Assembly (NCBI RefSeq): GCF_000150955.2
Contig: NC_011676.1
Span: 206,419-270,418 of the forward strand
Reading direction: 5' to 3'
Origin: Phaeodactylum tricornutum CCAP 1055/1
Taxonomy: Eukaryota > Bacillariophyta > Bacillariophyceae > Surirellales > Neidiaceae
Length of the DNA stretch: 64,000 nt
The notes under the pieces were generated by a model, which did not search any database, was not told the origin of the DNA, and saw nothing but the letters and a program-made list of their open reading frames with translations. The position numbers and the translations under genes were made by a program. Positions 9,368-20,391 of the stretch are shown piece after piece. Positions within the stretch are counted from its first letter, which is position 1, and each line of letters opens with the position of its first letter.

Positions 9368-12300
9368 ATGTCATCGCCGTCGGATGAGACAATAGCGGGA
9401 CCGCCATCGTCTCCGACAACCGAAGATGCCGGAACGCAGGCTCGGAAAGCCTCGGCCGCCCTGACGTCGAAAGTAATGCTGGAAGAGTTAGAACGTCAGT
9501 ACATGCAGATTAAAGGTGAACGCGATGATTTGCAGCAAGAGTTAACCGCGGCGGAGGAAAAGTTCAAGACGCTCAACGAGTCGTTGACTTCCAACCAAGC
9601 ACTCGAGGTGGAGAATGCCGCGCGGCAACACGAATTGCGTGTGGCGCAAGAACGCGTAAAAGCATTGGAAGAAGAACAAACAGCTACGAAAGAGCGCACC
9701 GATCGGGCTCAAGCCGAATCGGATCGTCTCCGAGAAGAAATCGCGTAAGTACAACGAAAGCACTCTCGCGTTTGGATAAAAATGGCAGGGATCGGATACG
9801 TACCGTAGGCCGCGAAACGATCACTCACGATCAACCCGAAAACTCTTTCTCGACAGTCGTTTGGCCGGATCGAACAGGGAACTTTCCGAGAATATTGCAA
9901 CGTTTGAAGTCCAGAGCAAGCTCAGTGAGTCCCAGGCAATTCCCCTATTTCACGAAAAGCAGCGTCTCCAGACGGAACTTGACAGCTTGCAAGCCCACGC
10001 CAATTGGCTGGAACAAGAGCTAACGGCCAAGTCACAGGATTACCAAAAGCTGCAGCGAGAGTCACGTGATCGTTCTATTCAACTTCAGCTTCAACTGGAC
10101 CAAACAATTAACGAAAAAGAAGCTTTCGAAGCCCGTTTGGATGAATTGCACAAAATGGAGCGGCGTTTGCAGGACAAAGTCGAGGAGCTTTCCCACGACT
10201 TGTTGACGGGGAAGCAAGCCATGACGGATCTACAGGAATCTACAGAGATCGAAATTCGAGAGGAACGGCGTCTTGTACAGCTCCAAAAGACTCATTTGGA
10301 TCGCTGGGAACATCGATACAATGACGTCGTCCGTGAAAACGAGAGCCTCAAAAAGGCTGCCACGGAAGCCATGGAGACATCGCGTTCAGAACTTCTCCAG
10401 ACCAGCGAAGCACTGGAAAACAAGTACAAAGATTTGCTGAGAGAGCAAGCGGCCGAGTACGAAGAAAAGCTTAAGTCGAACCGTTTGGAAGCCGGTCCAG
10501 TTCGCCTGGCTCTGCCTGCACCCCCGGCTGCTGTGGCGACCGACTACGAAGATGATGTTCCACTCAATCTTACCGACTTATACACACGTTTAGAAGAGAC
10601 CAAGGCTACCCTGCGTCGCGAAACAGCTCGGGCCGATCGTGCCGAGCTCTTGAATGAGCGCATTCAGAAGGACATTGCTGCTAAGGCACCTTTGTTGAAC
10701 CGGCAACGGGAAGAATACGACTTTGCCCTGGACCAAATTCAGAATTATCAGCGCCGCTTGGAACAAGCTTTAAATGAAGTTGATAATGCACGCGAAGATA
10801 GTAAAGAGACGCGCCGGGACGCAAATCGGCTACAGAAACTGTTGTCGGAGAGGACTTCCGAGTCCAAGGAGTTGGCAAAACAAGTTCAGGCACTATTGGT
10901 AACTCGGGCAGGCGGGCAGGTGGGAGAAGAAATTCCGACTTCGATTGTCGAGATTCAGAATCAAAACCAGCGATTACTCGCGGAGCACCGTCGACTAACT
11001 GAAACAGTCAGAGAGCTGGAAAGCAAGCTTGAGTCGGATACTCTGAAGGCAAAACTGGATGCAGTGGAAGCGGAGCTAGCGGATTTGCGCGAAGACCGTC
11101 AACGTCAAGAGACTGCCGTGGAGCGTATAGTTCAACAGAGAGATTTGTATCGAGCTATTTTGAGCAAACAGGATGCAAACGTGCTTGGCTCAGAGTCCGA
11201 GCAGCTTTCGGCGATGGAGATTGCCAAACAGCAGTCGGAGCGATACAAGGCTTTGGATCAGAAAAGCAAGACCTTGGCATCTGATCTGGCTGCTGCCAGG
11301 GGTGAAATCGATCGCATGGGCCGCGAGAGAGAATCTATGGTTGAGCGGTTGGCCCGTTACGAAGCCCATTCCGCCGAAATGAAAGCCGCAGTTGACACAT
11401 TGGAACGCGAGCTGTTGAGTGCGCGTGGTGACGCAGCACGAAGCAATTCCGAGTCACTCTATCACAGAGAGAGAGCTGAGCGTGTGGAGGAGTCGCTGCA
11501 GCGTGCGCGCGATGAAATCTCGATGATTGGAAGTTCGAAAGCTGAACTTCAACGCATCAACACTGATCTACAGCAGAGAGTTGATATTGTTCGCTCTGAA
11601 AGTTCTCGAGTTGCCACGGAAGTACGACAGGCTGAGATGAAGGCTCGGTTAGCGGAGACACAAGTAGAGACGGCAAAAGCAAGTGAATCGCGAATGGCGG
11701 AAGAGGTCAACCAGCTACGTGGGGAAGTTTCAAGGCAAGGATCCATAATAGAGTCAATCAGAAGAATCGAAGCTTCTCTTTCTGCAAAGAGTGGTAGCGA
11801 ACGAGAGGTTCTCAAGTCTGAATTGGAGAAACTTTCTCAGGTCCACAAGTCGGAGCAAACAAGCTTTAATACGAAGATCGAAAATCTCAACGCACGAATT
11901 CAAGAGATGGACTCGCGTGTTGTTGCAGCTAATGATTCAAAGGACAAGTTTCAATCAGAGTTATCTAGCGTAAAGGATGAGCTGAATGCTGTCACAGCGG
12001 AGAGGCAAGAGCTCAATTTGAAGGCACGCCGTCTGGAAGCTCAACTTCGTGCCGCAAAGAAGAAGCTTGGGGAAGGAGATGACCTAGACGACGTTGAGGT
12101 AGCTCTACAAGCCCGCATTGAACATCTCACCAACCAACTGGAGGAGACAAAGAGTGAACTCGCCAATTCAAAGAAACAGGCTGACACATACCAGCTAATA
12201 TCGAAGAATGCGGAGTCGGCTCTCGCCGAATTGAGTCAAGCTACGGAGACTATGAAGGCTACGAACGAGTCAGAAGTGTTGGAACTCAACGGAAGACTAG

Positions 12301-15134
12301 AAAAACTCCAAAAGGAAAACGCATCAAAACAAGAGATTGTTCTCGATTTGACCAAGGATTTGTTGAGTCAGAGGGGGGAACAAGAGAAGGTCGAATCTAT
12401 ATTGAAATCTGAAATTGAGAGTCTGAAAAGTGAGATGAAGACAAGGGAACAGGATTCTGAGTCTTCAGCAGCTGGGACGGCCGCTTTGAAACTCGACTTA
12501 GATGCTATGCGCACCGAGGTTGCCACGGCCCAAGGCAACTACGAGCGAGAGCTCCAACTGCATTCGCAGGCACGCACTGCTTTGCGTGAAGCACGAGAGC
12601 AGGCTCAGGAGGAGACACGACTACGACATATTGCTGAGGAAAAAACGGACGCTTCTGCGAGGGAGTTCGATCAGCAGAAGAACGTTTGGGAACAGGAAAA
12701 GTTATCTGCGAATGAAAATGCAAAGATGATAGAAGAAAGTCTAAAGGAAGCCCGTGAGCAAAATAGAGTCCTTCACATGCAACTAGAGAGTTTGGGTGCA
12801 ATGGTAGAAGAGAGTCAAATGTCACGTGCTGTGGCTGCCAGCGAGATCCCAGAGCCCGGAAACTCATCGGAGCAAATGAATTTGCAGAAAATGTTGTCAG
12901 AGCTGCGAGAAATTCTCAAGTTTGTAAGGTCAGAGAACGAAATTCTTCAGACTCAACTCGACACGGCAAAACGGGCTGCTGATCGGGAACGAACGACTTT
13001 TCAGGTTGTCAAACGCAGCTTGGACGAGGCAAGAGCTGAACTTAAATCGCTTCAAAATCAAGACATCATGGATAAAGACCTCCCTGGCAATAATTCAGCC
13101 GAGCAGCTGAGGGATGCGGTGGAACAACTTACTTTGTTAAGGGATAGCAATAAGCTTTTGCGAGATGATGCAGATAAGCTGCAGTCTAATTTGACCGCAA
13201 CACAGAATGATCTCAACGCGTTGAAGTCATCAAGGAAGCCTGCTGAGAAAGTTCAACGCGAGCTCGAAGCCCGCATTGCGTCAGCTGAAGCCGAGAAAGA
13301 GAGTTTGAATCGCGACTTAGCTGCATGGAAGTCAAGAGTTGAAAGTCTCCTTTCCAAATTCAATCAGATTGATCCGGAAGAGTATGAGAAGGTTCTAAGA
13401 CAAGTCGAAGAATTGACGAAGGAGAAGGAGTCTCTGACTGCATGGAAGAAGACAACAGAAGCGGAAAACACACGAATCAGAGAGATATGCCGTAATCTCA
13501 AGAAGCATATCAGCGAATTGAAGAAAACGATAGAGGAACAGAAAAAAGATATAGATAAGCTCACGACGGAAAAGGCTACCCTCACAACCAAGTCTACAGA
13601 AGGAACTTCAGCTGCGAAGGAGCGAGATGAGCTTAAGGGAAAACTGTCCCAGGCCGAGAAAGACACAGCTTCCACGAAGACGGAGTTGGATGGCGCAAAC
13701 CATCAAAATGAGATCTTGAGAGAGAGGATGCGCCAAATGGTAAAGACGAGCAATGAGCTGCGGAAGAAAGAGAGGGAGCTGGTAGGACAGCTCGCCGAAG
13801 CAAAATCTGCAACCCAAACAGACTCCATTCAAGACAAATTAGGGAAACCGTCTGAAAATGCTTCGGAAAAACGTACGTTGGCGTCTTCGAAGATAGGCAT
13901 TTCGACGCCTACCTTCTCTGCAACAACACCAGAGTCGACTCAGAGGACCGCAGGTTTGGTGGATGTAAGAGCACCTCAGATTCTTCCGACTATTCCGACT
14001 AATGGATTTAGGTTTGGACCTAGTACCAAGCCGAAACCGAAGTCTCCGATGGCTGTGTCCGAAGACGTACTCCAGGCAAAATCGGAGGAAAAGATCGAAA
14101 CACGGGGAGCTTCCGAACTAAAAGAGCCGACTTCCGTTTTTAGCGAGAAAGCCCCAGAGTTTGTGCCACACTCGCAAATGTCAACAAAAACGGAGACAAA
14201 TATTTCATCTACGAGCGGAAGCTCACCTCTACAAAGCGGTGGTGACGTAGCCGACGCAAAACAACGAAGCTCAGGAGAGCTGGCTACGACGACGCATGCT
14301 ACACCGAGTGAGAGTCAAGAATTATCGATGAAAAAAGAAAAGCTTTTAGAGAAGAAACGACTACTGGCAGACGCTAAGAAACGAAAAATCCAGGCAGAAG
14401 CGGAGGCAAGAAAGACCGACACTGACGGACTGCAACAGGTAGCAAAAAAGCCAAAGACCGAAGACACTGAGAAAGAATCGAGACTGATTGGAGCAGAAGT
14501 GGGAGACCGCACTCTGACGGCTGGTACAATGAGCGAGCAAGAGACCAGTAATTCAGCAGAAGTTTTGCTAGAAGCAGACAAAACCGAGTCGGAACTTGTT
14601 GAAGTTGAGAATCTCGACAACGAAGAACCCTCGAAAAGCGAAATAGCTGAAAATGAGACCGAACCAGCATTTAAGCCTTCATGTTTTGGAAGCGGATCGA
14701 CTGCTACGACAAGCCCATTTACGAAGAGCAATCCTGCCACGCCTTTCGGCCGATCGGACGCTTTTGGTCAATCGGCAACCGTCCTACCCGGTGCCCCAAC
14801 TACATTCGGGGTCACGTCATCCACCGTTCAGTCTTCATCTGGTTTTGGGGAGGCATTTTTGAGCCAAATGAAGCCTCCAGGAGGTTCTGCTACACCGCCC
14901 AGCTTTTCCTTTGGATCTTCCGAGATTCCCGGCCAGCAATTCCAGGCGTCAGCTTCTGTATTCGGTTCTTTCGGCGGCAAATCAACGCTTGGGAGTCTTG
15001 CCGGTAGCAAAGAACCGTCAATGGCAGCTTTTCCATTCGCTAGCCAACCAGCTGTACAAGAAAACAAGGAACAGAACGATGACGCCAAGGATGCGACCGA
15101 ATTAGAGCAAACGGAAGAGGACGTTGTGAGGTAG
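9368..15134 (+). CDS. Tpr/Mlp-type nuclear pore basket protein with FG-rich tail
   Basis: Two exons, 9368-9744 and 9857-15134, joined by a 112-bp intron with a GTAAGT donor and a cgacag acceptor. The splice restores an uninterrupted heptad pattern (LREEIA then RLAGSNREL). The predicted protein has 1884 residues. It is almost continuous coiled coil to about residue 1500, with the segment ICRNLKKHISELKK typical of the TPR/MLP1/MLP2 domain. The tail is acidic and Ser/Lys rich, then has about ten FG dipeptides in its last 160 residues (CFG, PFG, AFG, TFG, GFG, SFG, VFGSFG). Tpr/Mlp proteins form the nuclear basket and act in mRNA export surveillance and spindle checkpoint. The ATG at 9368 is the first in frame; an in-frame GTG lies four codons upstream. 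The FG tail is unusual for the family. USO1-like coiled-coil proteins are a less likely alternative. Confidence 0.8.
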
Positions 15135-15278
15135 CACCTTATTTGCTGTTGCTTCTGCTTCGCCGGGGGCGTTCCTAAGGACGGTAGTACACCTTTTCTC
15201 CTTGTGGCAATCCTCCTTCGGAGTACTCACGCCATAGGAGATGTATATCCTGTCTAGGACTAACAGTAATTTTACGAA

Positions 15279-15767
15279 GTCAGACCAAAGTACTATAATG
15301 CACGAGTTTTATGTTCTCGTTATTTGGCTGCCTATATATAACATTTACTTCCTTTCCATTCTGGCAGCATTGGGCTCGCCTGCCTGGCTCTCGAAAGCCC
15401 CATTTCCAAAAGCCTCCAGACCTCGAATAGCTTCCTCCGTGGTCAGACAAAAGTACTATAATGCAAGAGTTTTATGTTCTCGTTATTTGGCTGCCTATAT
15501 ATAACATTTACTTCCTTTCCATTCTGGCAGCATTAGGCTCGCCTGCCTGGCTCTCGAACGCCCCATTTCCAAAAGCTTTCAGACCTCGAATAGCTTCCTC
15601 CGTGGTCAGACAAAAGTACTATCATGCACGAGTTTTATGTTCTCGTTATTTGGCTGCTTATATGTAACATTTACTTCCTTTCCATTCTGGCAGCATTAGG
15701 CTCGCCTGCCTGGCTCTCGAACGCCCCATTTCCAAAAGCTTTCAGACCTCGAATAGCTTCCTCCGTG
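15279..15767. repeat. Three tandem copies of a 163-bp unit
   Basis: Exact 163-bp periodicity: copies at 15279-15441, 15442-15604 and 15605-15767, followed by the first 7 bases of the next unit (gtcagac, 15768-15774). Each starts gtcagac(a/c)aaagtacta and ends ctcgaatagcttcctccgtg. Copies 2 and 3 are nearly identical over their right halves; copy 1 has a few private changes (gggctcg for aggctcg, cctccag for ctttcag). The rightmost copy holds the last 32 codons, the stop and the start of the 3' UTR of the minus-strand glutaredoxin-like gene. Copies 1 and 2 are therefore extra copies of that gene's 3' end lying downstream of it. Confidence 0.95.
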
Positions 15768-16198
15768 GTCAGACGATGTTTCGTCCAGTATTTCCCATCC
15801 AGATGCAGAACAGGAATATCATATTTGTAGCGATCGAACCATTCTGCATTTTCTTTGTCCGTTATGTCAACTTGCTCAAGACAATGAGGGTATGGCGCTT
15901 TGAGTTCGACAAGGACGCCTTTTACCTTGTCGCAAAGCGTACATCCCTCTTTCGTAAATAATCGAACACGTGGTGCGTTGCTATCATCGCACGTGTAGAT
16001 AGACCCAGAAACGCTTGCGGGTAGGCTTTTAGTTGACCGGAACAAGCGTTGTTGTACCCGGAAGCCCAAGGCAGGTCGCTTACGCGCTGATGGTGGCAAT
16101 ACTGGCCACGTAACGCGAAAGGCCCAAGCTTTGCTACAAAGAGTCATTGAAAGTGGTAGCAGAAGCAGATATCTGTAGATATTTCTGGAAGGCAACAT
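15671..16198 (-). CDS. Plastid-targeted glutaredoxin-like protein (DUF836 type)
   Basis: Predicted 175 residues from the ATG at 16198. The N-terminus is a signal peptide (YLLLLPLSMTL) ending KAWA, with Phe27 directly after Ala26. This matches the diatom ASAFAP-type plastid motif, and the following basic stretch fits a transit peptide. The fold begins near residue 77 with VRLFTKEGCTLCDKVKG, carrying the redox pair Cys86-x-x-Cys89. YDIPVLHLDG is the cis-proline segment of thioredoxin folds. This is the glutaredoxin-like group PF05768, whose substrates are poorly known. The last 32 codons lie inside a 163-bp tandem repeat, so the tail after LTTEEAIRGL is duplicated downstream. Confidence 0.8.
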   Translation of the reverse strand: MLPSRNIYRYLLLLPLSMTLCSKAWAFRVTWPVLPPSARKRPALGFRVQQRLFRSTKSLPASVSGSIYTCDDSNAPRVRLFTKEGCTLCDKVKGVLVELKAPYPHCLEQVDITDKENAEWFDRYKYDIPVLHLDGKYWTKHRLTTEEAIRGLKAFGNGAFESQAGEPNAARMERK

Positions 16199-16361
16199 TC
16201 AGAAAAGACTGTCAAAGGAATGAAGCCCTCTGCAATGGGATCAGGAGCGATCTACTCGCGGTCAAGTGGGCCGATGTCGACAGGCCGCATTCCGCCATCG
16301 TCGGTATTTTTTGGCCGACCGACTGACTGTGACGGGGGACACATAACCCTAGACCTAAGTT

Positions 16362-17228
16362 CTATATAAACTTGGAGGACAACGCATCGGAGAGACTGGC
16401 CAACTCCATCCACGTATCGACAGCTTGGGCGCCATACTCTCGGACATCGCGTACACCATCGAAGGTCAACACTTCGTGTGACGTCCCCGAAATTACGATA
16501 AGGGTCGGTATTTCATGCTTGCGTTTGAATCCCAAGGCGGACAGTTCGCGTTTTGCACAGGTTTTGAAATGTTCCTTAAGGGCGTTTCGATCCGGGCTGT
16601 TGTAGGGAACAGCCATCCAATTCTTTCCAATGTACTTTTGCATAGACTCTTCGTCCACATCAGACGATACATGAACAAGGGATAATCCATGTCGTTGCGC
16701 CAGTCTTCTGTTGCTTGCAGCATTGTTCGTAGGGGGTGGTGGCAACAGAATATCGTCAAAATAATCGTGAATCAGATTGGTCACGGGTGTACTCATGGGA
16801 CACCAGCTCGCCGCAAAGTAAAGGGCAACAATCTTGGAGTTATCAAGTGCATACTGTAGCGATTCGTACCGATGAAGGGGATGCTCGCGTAGGGAATCGT
16901 CTATATCTACCGGCGCGTTGCCCACCTTGATGGGACCGCCTATTTCCTGTTCGTTGACGAGAGACTTTCGTTGCCAGACCACAACTATCAATCCGAGAGC
17001 CAGAATGCCAAGCATCAGTTTCCCCAAACCCACGAGATCCGATGTCTGGACATGTTTGTGTCGAAGTCTTCTATTGGACGCAGCATTGCGGCCGTTCCGA
17101 TCGGCTTCGGTCATTGGCAAAATGCCAGTCTTTCGTTTCTGCATGGAAAGGTGCGTTGTGGTGATGCCGTCGGCTGTTTCGCTTGTTTGTGGCAGACTCG
17201 ACGAAGCGCGTGACGAGCTTATACTCAT
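16362..17228 (-). CDS. Membrane-anchored thioredoxin-like protein with CPMS site
   Basis: Predicted 288 residues from the ATG at 17228. A single membrane segment lies at about 69-86 (LMLGILALGLIVVVW). The rest is a thioredoxin-like domain of the nucleoredoxin/tryparedoxin type: YFAASWCPMSTPV at about 138-150, a long loop with a run of prolines, and HEIPTLIVI as the cis-Pro segment. The usual WCPPC is WCPMS, so the second (resolving) cysteine is replaced by Ser146 and only Cys143 remains. This suggests a monothiol or non-redox role. The frame stays open upstream as a hydrophobic stretch (HILIVDTFLYLILLGVPF) but has no ATG, so a spliced upstream exon that would make a second membrane segment or signal is possible. 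Confidence 0.75.
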   Translation of the reverse strand: MSISSSRASSSLPQTSETADGITTTHLSMQKRKTGILPMTEADRNGRNAASNRRLRHKHVQTSDLVGLGKLMLGILALGLIVVVWQRKSLVNEQEIGGPIKVGNAPVDIDDSLREHPLHRYESLQYALDNSKIVALYFAASWCPMSTPVTNLIHDYFDDILLPPPPTNNAASNRRLAQRHGLSLVHVSSDVDEESMQKYIGKNWMAVPYNSPDRNALKEHFKTCAKRELSALGFKRKHEIPTLIVISGTSHEVLTFDGVRDVREYGAQAVDTWMELASLSDALSSKFI

Positions 17229-18145
17229 GTGCACGAAGCGCGTAAAAGGAACACCCAGCAAGATCAGGTAGAGAAAAGTATCGACAATGAGGATATGTCG
17301 TAAAAATGATCGCCTTCTCTGGTGGACGAGAAAATGGTTTTACTTCTACAGTAAGTGACTATTACTGGTATTCTACATTATCTACAGAAGATACAGCAAA
17401 GTCTTTTCATTGGTCATCCTTCGGTCTGCCGTAGGTAGCGGAGCCCTCCTATACGTTTCAAGTCAGGGTTGTTGTGACCGACCGAAGAAAGCACCATGGG
17501 ACCGACCAGGACCTCGTCATGCTAGAAATATTGACTGTATTGTCCAATCAGAAACGAAAGAAGACGGGATTTGTCGGCCGACAAAAATGTCAAACGTCGA
17601 ATATTAACTGCAAGTTCAAAAGTGCCGCTTGCTCCATACCCCTTTCGACGTCACTGTCCAATATCTGTCATACACAGCGCGATACCCCCGCGCACACAGA
17701 GACACAGCTGGCATCTGGCCCACGGAGCCAAAGCGCACGAAATCGATATATCGAACGATTGTTTGCTTGGCAAACGTGATACGTACTGTCCGTCGTCGTG
17801 AGTGGGAGCGACGGTATAGTTCCGTGAAACCGAGCGAGAAAGCGAAAAAAAGCTCGTACAGAAAATCCCAACTTCCCCTCCTCGGAACTCCCTTTCCGCA
17901 CACTGCTACAGCCCCGCGCAAGGAAATCACGAAGCCTCCGCGCGACCCCGGAACTATCCGTGTAGAATTCCTGGTGTCTCGAATTCGGATGCGCGCAACA
18001 GTCAGCTTTCTCACGTGAAATTTGCGTTTGCCGTTTTTCCTTCCGTGCACCCTTTCATCCGAGATTTTGTTACCGGACAATTACTCTTAGTCTCGTACTT
18101 GAAAGTTGGAATTCATTTCCCTTGCTGGTGTATCCAACTACTACC
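17229..18145. other. Divergent intergenic region
   Basis: 917 bp between the leftward thioredoxin-like gene and the rightward bestrophin gene. Open frames exist on both strands but are Arg/Ser-rich, without homology-like motifs, and overlap each other, so I do not call them. acagtcag occurs at 17998-18005, about 140 bp before the bestrophin ATG. An unplaced 5' exon of the thioredoxin-like gene may lie at the left edge. Confidence 0.5.
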
Positions 18146-19954
18146 ATGATTCAGTACGATCGTTCGCCCTTCGGCATATCGACGCTCTGTCGCATGCACG
18201 GGAGTGCTGTGTACCGAGCAACGATTCCAGGCTTTGCCTCGGTGATCTTCATTGTTCTCATTCACGAGCTTTGGTTGGAACGTCCTATTTACCAGGAGAA
18301 GGACAACGAGCTAGGTCATCCCTACGCCATTGGTGTTTTGGTTGGCACCATTACCTTTCTACTCGTCTTTCGCACTCAACAAGCCTACGCACGGTACTGG
18401 GAGGCATGCTCGTCCGTCTACCAGATGATGAGCAAATGGATGGACGCCTCTAGTCACACGGCCGTCTATCATTTACAGTGCGATCACTACGACCACATCA
18501 GACCGCCTTCCTTTTACGATTATCCCCACTTGAATGCCGAGTTTCTCACGAGAGACCGCGAAACTCACGATCCCAATTCAACGGGCGTGATGGAGTCGAT
18601 GCGCATGCAAAAGCGGGCGACGACCAAATCGATCGAACAAATCGAAACTTGCCGACTCGCCCCTGCCAAGCCGAAAAGAAAGGTTTGGGAAAGACGATCT
18701 TCGGATACCAAATCCGAGAGTTCCAGTCGAGGAGAGGATACGCCCGTTCCGTTGGAATCAGACCCGCGTCTAGACGGCAACTGGGGAGCGCTCTTCGACG
18801 ACAATCGTGCTACGTTCTTCGATCCCAAATTCCCCGACAGTATTGATAAAGCTGGCTTTGCAAGTTCGCAAGGCGGAAACACTCCACCACTCTTTCTCCA
18901 AGAACTGGCTCACTTAACTTCACTGTTGACCGGCGTTGCCTTGGCCACGCTCCGCAACGATATCGAAGGCGCCGAGTCACCCTTGGACATTTATGAAGCG
19001 GGATCGCCCTGGCCAGAAGTAGATCCGGACAAGATGGCCGACGCCACATTCTTCGGCGCAGGCTTTACCGCCATGAAGATTTCCAATTTCATCGGCATCG
19101 GTCGCACTCCCGAGGAACGCACCCGTTACAACGCCTCGCGCCCGCTGGCCGTCCTTGGTGGTGTCTCCGCCGCAGAAATTCGATTTCTGCAAATGGCTCG
19201 AGGCCCCTACGCCAAAACACAGCTGTGCTGGTCCTGGCTCTCGGAATTCATCACTCGAGAGCATTTGGCTGGTTCCACCGGGAATGTTGGACCGCCCATT
19301 ATCAGTCGTATCATTCAGTTTCTGGGCGACGGGATGATCTACTACAACCACGCGCGAAAAATCACGTTTATTCCGTTTCCGTTCCCTCACGCCCAGCTTT
19401 CCGTAGTCTACGTGTTGGTCACAGTTCCGGCAGTGGCCTTTCTAATGGATCAGTACACGGAAAAGCTCTGGGTGGGTTGCATTTTGACCTTTTTGACCGT
19501 GACCGCATTGGCGGGTATTCACGAAGTCGCCCGAGAATTGGAAAATCCGTTTAGGAATGTCCCCAACGAGCTCCCTCTAGTGACGATGCAAGCGCAGTTC
19601 AACGAAGCTCTCTTGACCATGTATGCCGGCTTTCACCCGGACAACTTCTGGAAGGAGGACGCCGATCGCTACTCGAAAAAGAAGAAGCGGACGACTGCAA
19701 AAAAATGTGTGCAAAGCAATGGCGTCAATTCGTCGGAATCGTGTCCACGACAGGCCCCAGAAGGGGAGGCACCGGAGACGAGGACAAACCATGAAAAGTC
19801 TCTGGACGCAAAGATACAGGAATTGCTGGAGAAAATCGATCAGCAAGGGTCGGAACTTGCTAGATTACGGGCGACGGTGGTTTCCGGCATAAAAGATCCC
19901 GAGAGTCAGCCGGTGGAATATCACCGGCAGGCGGAGGAGCAAAGTGTTAGATAG
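18146..19954 (+). CDS. Bestrophin-like anion channel
   Basis: Predicted 602 residues from the ATG at 18146. Bestrophin/UPF0187 features are present: a first hydrophobic pair (about 30-50 and 65-85) with FRTQQAYARYWEA, a late pair with IPFPFPHAQLSVVYVL and the following helices (about 405-460), and the conserved ELENPFRNVPNELPL segment that corresponds to the NPF region of the family. Between the halves sits a hydrophilic insert of roughly 140 residues (about 108-250) absent from compact bacterial and plant homologues. The C-terminus ends in a coiled-coil-like helix (LDAKIQELLEKIDQQ). Bestrophins are pentameric anion channels; plant thylakoid members pass chloride and algal ones are linked to bicarbonate supply. 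I see no clear plastid leader, so location is open. Confidence 0.85.
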   Translation: MIQYDRSPFGISTLCRMHGSAVYRATIPGFASVIFIVLIHELWLERPIYQEKDNELGHPYAIGVLVGTITFLLVFRTQQAYARYWEACSSVYQMMSKWMDASSHTAVYHLQCDHYDHIRPPSFYDYPHLNAEFLTRDRETHDPNSTGVMESMRMQKRATTKSIEQIETCRLAPAKPKRKVWERRSSDTKSESSSRGEDTPVPLESDPRLDGNWGALFDDNRATFFDPKFPDSIDKAGFASSQGGNTPPLFLQELAHLTSLLTGVALATLRNDIEGAESPLDIYEAGSPWPEVDPDKMADATFFGAGFTAMKISNFIGIGRTPEERTRYNASRPLAVLGGVSAAEIRFLQMARGPYAKTQLCWSWLSEFITREHLAGSTGNVGPPIISRIIQFLGDGMIYYNHARKITFIPFPFPHAQLSVVYVLVTVPAVAFLMDQYTEKLWVGCILTFLTVTALAGIHEVARELENPFRNVPNELPLVTMQAQFNEALLTMYAGFHPDNFWKEDADRYSKKKKRTTAKKCVQSNGVNSSESCPRQAPEGEAPETRTNHEKSLDAKIQELLEKIDQQGSELARLRATVVSGIKDPESQPVEYHRQAEEQSVR

Positions 19955-20391
19955 TGAAGAGCTCACTCGACAACGCCAACAGTCGATCTTTGTGTATAGT
20001 ATACTATTTTCACTCACGGTCAACTCTTTTTACACCACTAAGTGTAGCTAGCAGAGTTGAATCCATGTTTGGCCGTTCGTGGGTACAGTGATTAGTATTG
20101 CCTCTGCTATCGTTTACCAATGGCATGTAAGACATTATACGCACCCACATTGCTACAGTCTCTTTCTGTCGCAAAGATCTCACTGGACATTTTTCTAGCT
20201 AAAAGTGCTCGGAATGGAAATTTTCAGAACATGTACGTACCTGCCATTTGACGAAATTGACAAGTGAACTTAGACGGACCCGGAAGGTGTCGAAGCAGGT
20301 CATGGTGGATTTTTTTGGAAATTCCGTTGGGTGTTATCACAACTTTAAGTTACATTAGTGAACAACGCAGATTCTTACAGTACATGGCACG
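19955..20391. other. Intergenic region
   Basis: 437 bp between bestrophin and the sulfotransferase-like gene, both rightward. Nothing recognisable beyond the expected 3' UTR and promoter; no RNA gene is seen. Confidence 0.5.

Noticed and set aside
15279-15774. A CRISPR-like array
   Set aside because: Units are 163 bp and continuous, with no short repeat alternating with unique spacers, and the setting is eukaryotic.
15241-15830. Three similar plus-strand frames of 68-87 codons with a repeated YLAAY..FLSILAALGSPAW text
   Set aside because: They are produced by the 163-bp tandem repeat and lie antisense to the glutaredoxin-like gene end; one start comes from the repeat boundary.
17616-18080. 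A 154-codon Arg-rich frame on the minus strand, and a 129-codon frame opposite it
   Set aside because: Both lie in the divergent promoter gap, overlap each other and show no recognisable content.
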